From Elusimicrobiota bacterium (lineage in GTDB: Bacteria; Elusimicrobiota; Elusimicrobia; UBA1565): a stretch of 42,591 nucleotides of DNA. Shown here piece by piece: positions 15,480 through 22,011 of this stretch (its first letter is position 1; each line of letters opens with the position of its first letter). The notes beneath the pieces are model-generated. The model was not told where the DNA came from. It saw only the letters and a list, made by a program, of their open reading frames with translations, and did not search any database. The stretch covers positions 1 to 42,591 of the forward strand of contig JACRDO010000054.1 in NCBI GenBank assembly GCA_016212885.1, written 5' to 3'. The position numbers and the translations under genes were made by a program.

Positions 15480-16061
15480 TCAGCGGTCCTTGCCCAGCAG
15501 GCGCCACCCCAGCGGCAGGGCAGCGGCCGAGATCCCGATCTTGAGGATGTCCCCCGGGATGAAGGGAAGGAACCCGAGTTGGAAGACCTTCCCTGCGGGG
15601 ACGAACCGCGCGAGCGCGAGCGTGCCGATGGAAAGGATGATGACCGAGCCCGCGAGCATCGCGGCGGCGGCGCGCAGGAAGGTGCGGTCGAAGCCGCGCT
15701 CGGCGAAGAAGCCCGTGACGTAAGCCGCCAGGGGGAAGGCCAGCAGGTAGCCCCCGGTCGGCCCCGCGAAGCACAGGGCCCCGCCGGAGGCGCCCGCGAA
15801 GAACGGCAGCCCCGCCGCTCCTTCGAGCAGATACAGCATGACCGATGCCGCGCCCCATCTGCGCCCGAGCAGGGCCCCGGCGAGCATGACCGCCGCGGTC
15901 TGAGCGGTCAGCGGCACCGGGGTGAAGGGCAGGGGGACGGCGAGCTGGGCCGAGAGAGCGATGAGCAGGCTGAAGCCCAGGGCCTCGCCGAAGCGGGCCG
16001 CGGCGCCGGCCTTGGGCAGGACGGCTTGGACGAGAGTCGGATAGGTCTGAGACTGGATCAT
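15480..16061 (-). CDS. bioY: biotin transporter BioY (ECF S component)
   Basis: A 193-aa membrane protein that binds biotin and imports it, alone or with an ECF energising module; no bioMN or ecfAT genes are seen here. About six membrane segments are visible. Family motifs include AVPLPFTPVPLTAQTAAVML, LYLLEGAAGLPFFAG and FAGPTGGYLLAFP, the last being the conserved biotin-site loop. GAGGGAG precedes the ATG at 16061. The gene follows the vWA protein gene by 16 nt, so co-transcription is likely although no functional link is apparent. Confidence 0.93.
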   Translation of the reverse strand: MIQSQTYPTLVQAVLPKAGAAARFGEALGFSLLIALSAQLAVPLPFTPVPLTAQTAAVMLAGALLGRRWGAASVMLYLLEGAAGLPFFAGASGGALCFAGPTGGYLLAFPLAAYVTGFFAERGFDRTFLRAAAAMLAGSVIILSIGTLALARFVPAGKVFQLGFLPFIPGDILKIGISAAALPLGWRLLGKDR

Positions 16062-16077
16062 CGAGTTCTCCCTCGGC

Positions 16078-17694
16078 TCACTTCTTGAAGTTGAAGCCCT
16101 TCTTCTCCGCCTGGGTGTGGATGGCGTTGATGACGGCCGTATCCAAGGTCTGGGCGCCTTTGCCGGCCAGCTCCTTTTCCTTATCCGCCACGTACTTCAA
16201 GCGGTCAGCGTTGAGCTGGTTGATGCGGGCCTGGATCTTCTTGCGCTCATCCTGCTGCTTCTGGATGTAGTCCTTGCGCTCCGCTTCGCTCATGCCTCGC
16301 ATGTTGTCCGGAAGCTCCTCGGCCCGGATCTCGGATTCCTTGAGCTGTCCGCTTTCCAGGGCCCCGCCGAGGTCCCAGGAGGAAGCCTCGCTGTACTGCC
16401 TCTGGGCTTTGAACAGCGCGCGCTGAGTCGCCATGCCCGCGGCCGCAGGAGCGGCCAGAGCGTTGCTGTCTTGCGCCTCCTGCTTCATCTTGGCTTCCCG
16501 GCCTTTTGAGCCGTAGGGGATGAATGTCCGGTTGATCTCCAAGCCGAGCCTGGAGATCTCGTCGTCCTGCGGCGCCTGGATGCTGACCACCCGGGCTTGC
16601 TGGTCGATGTTCGTGTAATCGCCTCCGCTGAGGTCCGCCCCGGCCTTCCACTGGGTCGAGACGCCCTCCGCGCGCGGGCCGCAGAAGATGGTGTTGACCA
16701 CGATGCCCTTCTTGGCGGCCGCGGCCGCGGAATCACGGAAATCCGCCTTGTCCTGGGCCTGGGTGAAGGGCTCGTTGCCCGCGATGAAGACGGCCTTGTA
16801 CACGTCCCCGTGGGGATCCCACCCCAGGTTCTCGACCGCGTGCTTGATGACCCAGCCGCAGTACTCCTGCCCGCCGTTCGTCTTGAGGGCGAAGAGCTTC
16901 TCTGAAACGTGGTCGAGGTCCGTGGTGAAGGGCAGGACCTGGCGGATGTAGCCGTCCCCCGCGCCCAGGCCGTCGTTGCCGTACTCGTAGAGCGCGACCT
17001 GCACCGTGGGGTTGTTGCCGCCCTTCTCGGAGCCGGCCAGTTCGTTGACGATCTTCCACAGCTGGGTGCGGGCCTGGTTGATGAGGCCGTCCATGCTGTT
17101 GCTGGTGTCGAGCAGGATGGCGAGCTGCACCGCGGGCTTGCCAGACAGGGGCCCCGGCGGATGGGCGGGCGTGGCCGGGCCCACGACCACGGCCCCGCCA
17201 GGCCTGACGGGAGAGTCCGTCCAAGTACGTTCGATCTTCGTCAGGGAGGCGGCGAGGATTTTGCCGCTCGTGGTGTCGATGGCCCGGGCGTTGACCTCGG
17301 TCTTGTTCTTGGGGAGGTCGTTTAAGGTGCCGGTGATGATGGCGCCGACGCCGAGGAGCTTGCCGAGCTCCTTGGTGGTGGCGGGGTCGATGAGGCCGGT
17401 CGTCTCCAGCTTCTTCTCTTCAAGGATCTTCTTGATGAGGTTGCGCTCGATGACCTCGATCTTGCCGCCTTCGACCAAGTGGGTGGTCAGCCGCTCCTGC
17501 ACGATGGTGGAGCCGCTGCTCAGGGCCCCGTCGGGGTAGGAGAAGTTCAGGACCGCCGCCTTCTTGTTGGGCTGGTCCTTGAGGGCCTTGGCGAGCTTGT
17601 CGGCCAGCTTCTTGAGCGGCTCGGCCCCCGTTGCCGGGGAAGCCAGCAGGGCCGCGCACGCCGCGATCACCGCAAATCTGCTCAGAGTTCTCAT
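16078..17694 (-). CDS. CsgG/FlgO-like and von Willebrand factor A protein, secreted
   Basis: A signal peptide (TLSRFAVIAACAALLASPATG) is followed by a CsgG/FlgO-like domain (about 45-155: AAVLNFSYPDG, LVEGGKIEVIERNLIKKILEE, LGVGAIITGTL). A vWA domain comes next (about 190-400) with MIDAS start DTSNS (196-200) and a later AVFIAGNEPFT. The C-terminal 100 residues are a charged helical, possibly coiled-coil, region. GGAGG abuts ATG 17700 but gives 6-nt spacing to ATG 17694, so I use 17694 (538 aa), the same layout as the clostripain-like gene. Such proteins act at the cell surface or periplasm, but the role is unknown. A promoter lies upstream at 17727-17755. Confidence 0.75.
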   Translation of the reverse strand: MRTLSRFAVIAACAALLASPATGAEPLKKLADKLAKALKDQPNKKAAVLNFSYPDGALSSGSTIVQERLTTHLVEGGKIEVIERNLIKKILEEKKLETTGLIDPATTKELGKLLGVGAIITGTLNDLPKNKTEVNARAIDTTSGKILAASLTKIERTWTDSPVRPGGAVVVGPATPAHPPGPLSGKPAVQLAILLDTSNSMDGLINQARTQLWKIVNELAGSEKGGNNPTVQVALYEYGNDGLGAGDGYIRQVLPFTTDLDHVSEKLFALKTNGGQEYCGWVIKHAVENLGWDPHGDVYKAVFIAGNEPFTQAQDKADFRDSAAAAAKKGIVVNTIFCGPRAEGVSTQWKAGADLSGGDYTNIDQQARVVSIQAPQDDEISRLGLEINRTFIPYGSKGREAKMKQEAQDSNALAAPAAAGMATQRALFKAQRQYSEASSWDLGGALESGQLKESEIRAEELPDNMRGMSEAERKDYIQKQQDERKKIQARINQLNADRLKYVADKEKELAGKGAQTLDTAVINAIHTQAEKKGFNFKK

Positions 17695-17726
17695 CGTCAT
17701 CCTCCGGTATGCCTAGGGCATTTTCC

Positions 17727-17755
17727 TTAATATGCCTCAGCGGTTGCAAGGGCAA
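17727..17755 (-). promoter_or_regulatory. candidate promoter of the vWA-bioY unit
   Basis: On the minus strand TTGCCC (17755-17750), a 17-nt spacer and TATTAA (17732-17727), about 33 nt before the start codon. The 117-bp divergent region up to the carbamoyltransferase gene probably also holds that gene's promoter, but no convincing plus-strand boxes are seen. Confidence 0.4.
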
Positions 17756-17817
17756 ATGGGTTTATGTTAAGTTTATTCGACAGAAGCAGAACACGGAAAA
17801 GGAGGGAGCGAGGCGAC

Positions 17818-18834
17818 ATGATCACCAACATGAAGGGCAAGGATTTCATCAGCATCATGGACTACAGCAAGGAGGAGCTGGACACGATATTCGAGGTGGC
17901 CTTCGACCTCAAGCGGCGCGTGGCGATCGGCGAGGACCACAGCCACATCCTGCGCGGCAAGAGCCTCGGGATGCTCTTCGCCTCCCCCTCGACCCGCACC
18001 CGCATCTCCTTCGAGACCGGCATCACACAGCTCGGCGGCCACGGCCAATACTACACGCCGGAGCAGCTCCAGCTCAAGAACAAGGAGTCCTGGAAGGACA
18101 CCGCGGAGATGATCAGCCGCTTCCTGGCGGGCTTCTCCATCCGCCTCTACAACCTCAAGGCCCAGATGGGCACGGAGACCTACAAGTACGGCGACGCCCG
18201 CGAGGTCCTGCGCGCGATCGCGAAGGACGCCTGCATCCCTGTCATCAACATGCTCGACGACAAGGAGCACCCCTGCCAGATCATGGCGGACATCATGACC
18301 ATGATGGAGAAGTTCGGCAAAGACGACTTCAAGAAGAAGAAGATCGTCATGTCCTGGGCCTACGACGACCGCGCGAAGTCCGCGGGGGTCCCGCAGACCA
18401 TGATCGCGGCCGCGGGCATCCTGGGCATGAACATCGTCCTCGCCTATCCCAAAGAGGTCGGCGTCTACGACGTGGACCCCGAGTACGTGGAGTTCGCCAA
18501 GCAGGCCGCGAAGGTCTCCGGCGGCTCTCTCAAGATCGAGCACGACATCTGGAAGGCGGCCAAGGGCGCCGACGTCATCTACGCGAAGTCCTGGGCGCGC
18601 GACCCCGACAAGCACGCCAAGGCGGGCCCGAAGTACGCGAAGGACTGGTGCATCAGCCACGACCACTTCAAGGTCGCCAATTCGCGCGCGAACTTCATGC
18701 ACTGCCTGCCGGCCAAGCGCAACAAGGAGGTCACCGACGCCCTCATCGACGACCCGAAGATCTCCATCGTCAACGACGAGGCCGAGAACCGCATCCACGT
18801 GCAGAAGGCCATCATGGCCTTGACGATGCGCTAG
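17818..18834 (+). CDS. carbamoyltransferase, ornithine/acetylornithine or YgeW-like (first copy)
   Basis: 338 aa from ATG 17818; an in-frame ATG at 17764 lacks an RBS, while GGAGG and GAGG lie just upstream of 17818. Carbamoyl-phosphate motif SPSTRTR (56-62), HPCQ (151-154) and HCLPAKRN (295-302) are intact. The second half (IVMSWAYDD, IVLAYPKE, VIYAKSWA) resembles the YgeW and acetylornithine 'knotted' transcarbamylases more than plain OTC. Family chemistry is transfer of a carbamoyl group between carbamoyl phosphate and an amine. Beside YgeY, carbamate kinase and PLP enzymes, the catabolic direction (phosphorolysis of a ureido compound) is more likely than arginine synthesis. The substrate is inferred, not seen. 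Confidence 0.82.
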   Translation: MITNMKGKDFISIMDYSKEELDTIFEVAFDLKRRVAIGEDHSHILRGKSLGMLFASPSTRTRISFETGITQLGGHGQYYTPEQLQLKNKESWKDTAEMISRFLAGFSIRLYNLKAQMGTETYKYGDAREVLRAIAKDACIPVINMLDDKEHPCQIMADIMTMMEKFGKDDFKKKKIVMSWAYDDRAKSAGVPQTMIAAAGILGMNIVLAYPKEVGVYDVDPEYVEFAKQAAKVSGGSLKIEHDIWKAAKGADVIYAKSWARDPDKHAKAGPKYAKDWCISHDHFKVANSRANFMHCLPAKRNKEVTDALIDDPKISIVNDEAENRIHVQKAIMALTMR

Positions 18835-18913
18835 GGCTGGGGGGAACGCAAATCCCCCTGGCCCCTGCGCTTCGCTTGCGCGCAAGGGCTAGGGTCCGGA
18901 AGGACGGAAGAAC

Positions 18914-18950
18914 AAGGTTCCGCCGCTTCGAGAGAGGCGGCGGACCTTTT
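18914..18950 (+). terminator. candidate intrinsic terminator or attenuator between the carbamoyltransferase and ygeY
   Basis: AAGGT(T)CCGCCGC pairs with GCGGCGGACCTT through a 12-bp stem with one bulged T, followed by TTTTAAA. The ygeY RBS (AAAGGAG) follows directly. A second GC-rich hairpin lies earlier in the gap (about 18837-18863). Partial termination would lower ygeY expression relative to the upstream gene. Confidence 0.6.
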
Positions 18951-18965
18951 AAAGGAGAGTCCGCC

Positions 18966-20159
18966 ATGAGCGAAAAAGAGAGACTTTCGCAGATCCTGAG
19001 CCGGGACCGCGCCAAGATGGTCAAGTTCCTGCGCGACATCATCGCCATGCCCAGCCCCAGCGGCTCGGAGGGGCGGGTGGCGAAGAGGACGGTTCAGGAG
19101 ATGAAGGCCTGCGGCTTCAAGGCTTTCGTGGACAGGATCGGCAACGCGATCGGGGTCCTCGGCTCAGGGGAGCCTGTCCTCCTCTTCGACGCGCACATGG
19201 ACGCGGTCGGGATCCACGACCGGAATTTGTGGAAGGTCGATCCCTTCAAGGGGAAAGAAGACTCGAAATACGTGTACGGCCGCGGCGCGGCCGAGAACAA
19301 GGGCGCTCTGGCCGCCATCGTCTACGGGCTCAAGGCGGCGAAGGAAGCCGGCCTTCTGCGCGGGACCGCGGTCGTCACCGGCAGCACCTTCGAAGAGGAT
19401 TGCGACGGGCTGGGCCTGTGGTACGCCCTGGCCAAGACCGGCCTGAAGCCTGCGGCCGTGGTGGTCGGGAAGTTCACGGAGCTCAAGATCATGCGGGGAC
19501 AGCGCGGCCGAATGGAGATCAAGATCACGGTCCAGGGCAAGTCCTGCCACGCCTCGACTCCTCAGGAAGGCGTCAACCCCATCTACGCGGCGCTGCCGAT
19601 CATCGCTGGGATCGAAAAGCTCAATGCCAAGCTCAAAAAGGACGCGTTCTTGGGCAAAGGGACCATCGCGCTCACCCAGCTCAGCGTCAAGAGCCCGGGA
19701 TTCAACCGGCTCGGCCACGAGGTCTATCTTTCCGTGGACCGCAGGCTCACTGCGGGGGAAACAAAGGAACTAGCCCTTCGGCAGATACGCTCCCTTCCGG
19801 GCGCGAAGAGCGCCAAGGTCGAGGTCTTGTTCTACGAGAAGCCAGCCTCGACCGGGCTGGTGCAGAGGACGGAGAAGTACTTTCCGGGATGGTCCATGCC
19901 CGAATCTTCCAAAGTCGTGAAAGCCGCCAAACGGGCGTACCAGGATGCGCTGGGGGGCAAGCCCGTGGTGGACAAGTGGACCGTCAGCTCCAACGGGGTC
20001 TCCTCCTGCGGCTTGCTGGGTATCCCCACGGTGGGGTTCGGCCCGGGCGAAAAGCGGTTCCTCCATAATTACGAGGACCGGATAGCGGTGGAAGATATGG
20101 TCAAGGCGGCCAGGTTCTACGCTTGCTATCCAAGGGAGTATCAGGCGGCGAAGCCCTAA
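18966..20159 (+). CDS. ygeY: YgeY-family M20 metallohydrolase
   Basis: 397 aa, matching E. coli YgeY (selenium-metabolism-linked hydrolase) in several long blocks recalled from that protein: RGQRGRMEIKITVQGKSCHA (177-196), FLGKGT, VDRRLTAGET, PVVDKWTVSSNGVSS and VGFGPGEKR. M20 peptidases use two zinc ions to cleave amide or ureido bonds. Ligands His77, Asp79, Glu143-Glu144 and His367 are present. Two ligand positions differ: the bridging Asp of GRGxxD is Glu110, and the Glu of the STEPT-type motif is Phe170. In the known gene set YgeY takes part in purine/urate breakdown to diaminopropionate-type products. It follows a carbamoyltransferase gene; the next core cluster gene comes only after a 1.8-kb block of small genes. 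Confidence 0.88.
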   Translation: MSEKERLSQILSRDRAKMVKFLRDIIAMPSPSGSEGRVAKRTVQEMKACGFKAFVDRIGNAIGVLGSGEPVLLFDAHMDAVGIHDRNLWKVDPFKGKEDSKYVYGRGAAENKGALAAIVYGLKAAKEAGLLRGTAVVTGSTFEEDCDGLGLWYALAKTGLKPAAVVVGKFTELKIMRGQRGRMEIKITVQGKSCHASTPQEGVNPIYAALPIIAGIEKLNAKLKKDAFLGKGTIALTQLSVKSPGFNRLGHEVYLSVDRRLTAGETKELALRQIRSLPGAKSAKVEVLFYEKPASTGLVQRTEKYFPGWSMPESSKVVKAAKRAYQDALGGKPVVDKWTVSSNGVSSCGLLGIPTVGFGPGEKRFLHNYEDRIAVEDMVKAARFYACYPREYQAAKP

Positions 20160-20164
20160 GCGCC

Positions 20165-20200
20165 GCGGCCATTTACTATAATTTCAGTAAGTATGGCCGC
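20165..20200 (+). promoter_or_regulatory. promoter inside an inverted repeat over a start codon
   Basis: GCGGCCAT (20165-20172) pairs with ATGGCCGC (20193-20200) and inner TTACT (20173-20177) with AGTAA (20186-20190). TATAAT (20177-20182) is in the loop and the ATG of the next gene is in the right arm. No -35 box is evident. The layout suits an autoregulatory operator or an RNA hairpin masking a leaderless start. Confidence 0.55.
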
Positions 20201-20483
20201 CGGATATGCTGATGAAGGAGAAGAATGGCTCCGCCTCGGACCTGTCCGGAGGATGATGGAATCATCCAAGCTGTGGCAGGCGTACCTCGCTCTGGGAGGC
20301 AGCCTTGACCCGGAACCCGATCCTCAGAGTCCTTTCCGTTTTCCGAAAATGCCGCGTAAAATGCCTGCTCATCGGCGGGCAGGCGTGGTCAAGAAGCCCT
20401 CGTTGGAAAAGGTGATGTGGCGGCTGCTCGAATGCCGCACAGCTTCTGAACTCATTCGCCTGGCCAAGAGGCTATGCGTGTAG
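20193..20483 (+). CDS. conserved hypothetical protein, 96 aa
   Basis: The N-terminal part RLGPVRRMMESSKLWQAYLALGG followed by SLDPEPDPQSPF is a pattern I have seen in small proteins of unknown function in several phyla, sometimes near nucleotidyltransferase genes. The C-terminal helix (KVMWRLLECRTASELIRLAKRL) is amphipathic. There is no Shine-Dalgarno; TATAAT lies 10 nt before the ATG, so translation may be nearly leaderless. It overlaps the next gene by 10 nt. With its neighbours it forms a small-gene block inserted between ygeY and the second carbamoyltransferase gene. Confidence 0.5.
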   Translation: MAAGYADEGEEWLRLGPVRRMMESSKLWQAYLALGGSLDPEPDPQSPFRFPKMPRKMPAHRRAGVVKKPSLEKVMWRLLECRTASELIRLAKRLCV

Positions 20484-20956
20484 GAACAACAGCCAAAACT
20501 AAATCTTTTCAAAATGAAAAGTTGGGTGGATACGGCCTAATAATCTTATTTGTTGCCGTGGGTATTTTTGCGATACCAGCAATATTTTCTCTGCAGGCAG
20601 AGCAGATTGCCGATTCCCCGGATGGACAATATCGCGCCTTCGCCGGCATTTCGAGTAGGGGTCTGACGCCTGCCGCAATCGATTTTTTGGATGTCTGGAT
20701 TTCAAGGCGCAATCGGTTTTTCGGAACACATATCCGCACCTTGAGCGACCGAATCTTCGTGTGCTCTGAGAGTAATGGAATAGGCATTCGATGGACAGGC
20801 CCGAGAGATCTCATCGTGACTTCAGTCTGCGACCCGAAATCAAAGGTGGAAAGCCCAATTCGGCTGACAGAATATCGCGACGTCAAAATTGGTTACGAAT
20901 ATCACGGCGATTGGCGAGGCGAGCCAAGCCGGGGGACACCACTGCGTCATCCGTGA
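20474..20956 (+). CDS. membrane-anchored protein of unknown function (DUF5412-like)
   Basis: 160 aa. One N-terminal membrane helix (LIILFVAVGIFAIPAIFSL, about 22-40) is followed by a soluble beta-rich domain: DSPDGQYRAFAG, DRIFVCSESNG, IRWTGPRDLIVTSVC. The 'spdG.y.a' and 'ir W....livt' pattern resembles DUF5412-type proteins, from memory and with low certainty. Base composition is clearly more AT-rich than in the metabolic genes on either side, suggesting recent acquisition. A 9-bp hairpin (20992-21013) lies downstream without a T-tract. Confidence 0.5.
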   Translation: MRVGTTAKTKSFQNEKLGGYGLIILFVAVGIFAIPAIFSLQAEQIADSPDGQYRAFAGISSRGLTPAAIDFLDVWISRRNRFFGTHIRTLSDRIFVCSESNGIGIRWTGPRDLIVTSVCDPKSKVESPIRLTEYRDVKIGYEYHGDWRGEPSRGTPLRHP

Positions 20957-20982
20957 ATGAGCAAGAAGATGCCACAATGGCG

Positions 20983-21180
20983 TCAGCTAAGACGCGCTTC
21001 AACCGAAGCGCGTGAAGGAAGCTGGTAGCGCGCTCGACTGAGCGTCACGTTGAAGCTGTAGAATAATCCCTCCCGTTCGAAGACCTCCTTTATTGTCGAC
21101 GCCCTCAGCGTGGGGATGATGTCCGTCCACCCCAAGAAGGCCTCCGGATTGCGGTGTGCCAAGCGATCAGGTCGTGTGCC
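20983..21180 (-). pseudogene. decayed C-terminal gene fragment
   Basis: Reading the minus strand from about 21150 down to a stop at 20983-20985 gives protein-like sequence: NPEAFLGWTDIIPTLRAS, TIKEVFEREGLFYSFNVTLS, RARYQLPSRASVEARLS. Just upstream, about 21180-21150, a different frame gives AHDLIAWHT, which would read naturally into NPEAF after a frameshift. No start codon or RBS suits it. I do not recognise the family. Two frames of sensible residues and no start point to a broken gene end. The hairpin 20992-21013 lies within it. The 310-bp gap 20957-21266 holds nothing else I can support apart from the promoter at 21248. Confidence 0.4.
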
Positions 21181-21247
21181 TAGGGAACTATTTCGCGCCT
21201 CGCTCGTATTACCATCATGCCTGCCTATCCCTGCTTGGCGCCGAGGC

Positions 21248-21276
21248 TTGACAATAACGGCCTATTATGGCATACT
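21248..21276 (+). promoter_or_regulatory. candidate promoter for the TumE-like gene
   Basis: TTGACA (21248-21253), a 17-nt spacer and CATACT (21271-21276). The -10 box lies inside the first codons of the frame that opens at ATG 21267, so either the real start is further in or another -10 is used. Confidence 0.35.
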
Positions 21277-21515
21277 ATACCATAAGACGCGCCCGCCTGC
21301 TCCATCGGCTGAAACTGATCGACCAAGCCGGGGGCATCGAAGAGAGGATTCTCTGGGCGGTTCCCAAAAGCGCCAGGTTCCCGGAGAGGGTTCGTTATCG
21401 GCTGGCCTACATCCGGCAAGGCGAAAAGAAGCCGGTGGTTCTATATGACAATCATCATCCCAAAGGGCATCATCGGCATATCCAAGGGCATGAGTCGCCC
21501 TATGCCTTTTCATGA
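21267..21515 (+). pseudogene. TumE-like (DUF6516) toxin, ended early by TGA
   Basis: 82 codons of a DUF6516/TumE-type toxin: EERILWAVPKSARFPERVRYRLAYI, YDNHHPKGHHRH (the family core) and SPYAF. The TGA at 21513-21515 is followed in the same frame by VEKLLDDFKRDVEELRW to a stop at 21573-21575. That is the C-terminal helix such proteins normally carry. The family's end is thus split by one in-frame TGA. A nonsense mutation is the simplest view; readthrough is possible, since the helix is still intact. It is followed by its TumA-like antitoxin partner gene. The core may still fold. Confidence 0.7.
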
Positions 21516-21562
21516 GTGGAGAAGCTGCTGGATGACTTCAAGCGTGATGTGGAGGAATTGAG

Positions 21563-21928
21563 ATGGAAACACTGAACATCGAGATCCTGCCCCGCGCCCG
21601 CGCCGACGCCGAATTCATCCGCGCGTTCAAAGCTGCGCGGGCCGGCAAGAAGACGACGCCGAAAGAAGGCGTCTATTTCATAAGCCTCGAAGCGGTCCGG
21701 GCTCTGCTGAGCGCAAAGAGGATGGCCCTCCTCCACTCCATCCGGGAGCATCAGCCCAAATCCATCAACGCTCTCACGAAGATCGCGGGCAGGGACTTCA
21801 AGAACGTCTACGCTGATGTCATGCTGTTGAAGCGCTACGGTCTGGTTCAAATGAGCGCCACCGCGGGCAAACTGGGCCGGGAGATTTCAGTCCCGTACCG
21901 CGCCATCCACATCCACTCCCTCGTCTAG
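21563..21928 (+). CDS. TumA-like antitoxin, HVO_A0114-family DNA-binding protein
   Basis: 121 aa. The C-terminal half is a MarR-like winged helix: SAKRMALLHSIREHQPKSIN, LTKIAGRDFKNVYADVMLL, KRYGLVQMSA, ending ISVPYRAIHIHSLV. The HVO_A0114 type is the usual antitoxin beside DUF6516/TumE toxins, matching the gene just upstream. GGAGG lies 7 nt before the ATG and the reading frame overlaps the disrupted toxin tail. It probably represses its own operon and neutralises the toxin. Confidence 0.75.
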   Translation: METLNIEILPRARADAEFIRAFKAARAGKKTTPKEGVYFISLEAVRALLSAKRMALLHSIREHQPKSINALTKIAGRDFKNVYADVMLLKRYGLVQMSATAGKLGREISVPYRAIHIHSLV

Positions 21929-21937
21929 AATCAATCG

Positions 21938-21967
21938 TTTACTTTTCCTCCTGAAATGCATTATAAT
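21938..21967 (+). promoter_or_regulatory. promoter of the second carbamoyltransferase operon
   Basis: TTTACT (21938-21943), an 18-nt spacer and TATAAT (21962-21967), with AAGGAG (21997-22002) before the ATG at 22012. This would drive the run of genes from 22012 to 27690. Confidence 0.65.
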
Positions 21968-22011
21968 CCTAATGACGGCGTAACAGTTTATCAACCAAGG
22001 AGAGAAACCCA

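Noticed and set aside
17818-18834. Calling the first carbamoyltransferase argF for arginine synthesis
   Set aside because: No other arginine genes are present, the neighbours are catabolic, and the second-half motifs look YgeW/acetylornithine-type.
17631-20159. 842-codon plus-strand frame running through the first carbamoyltransferase into ygeY
   Set aside because: Its first part is out of frame with the carbamoyltransferase and low-complexity; only the last 397 codons (from 18966) are the real YgeY protein.
21513-21515. TGA in the TumE-like gene as a selenocysteine codon
   Set aside because: No SECIS-like stem-loop is evident right after it, the family has no Cys/Sec there, and other genes use TGA as a normal stop.
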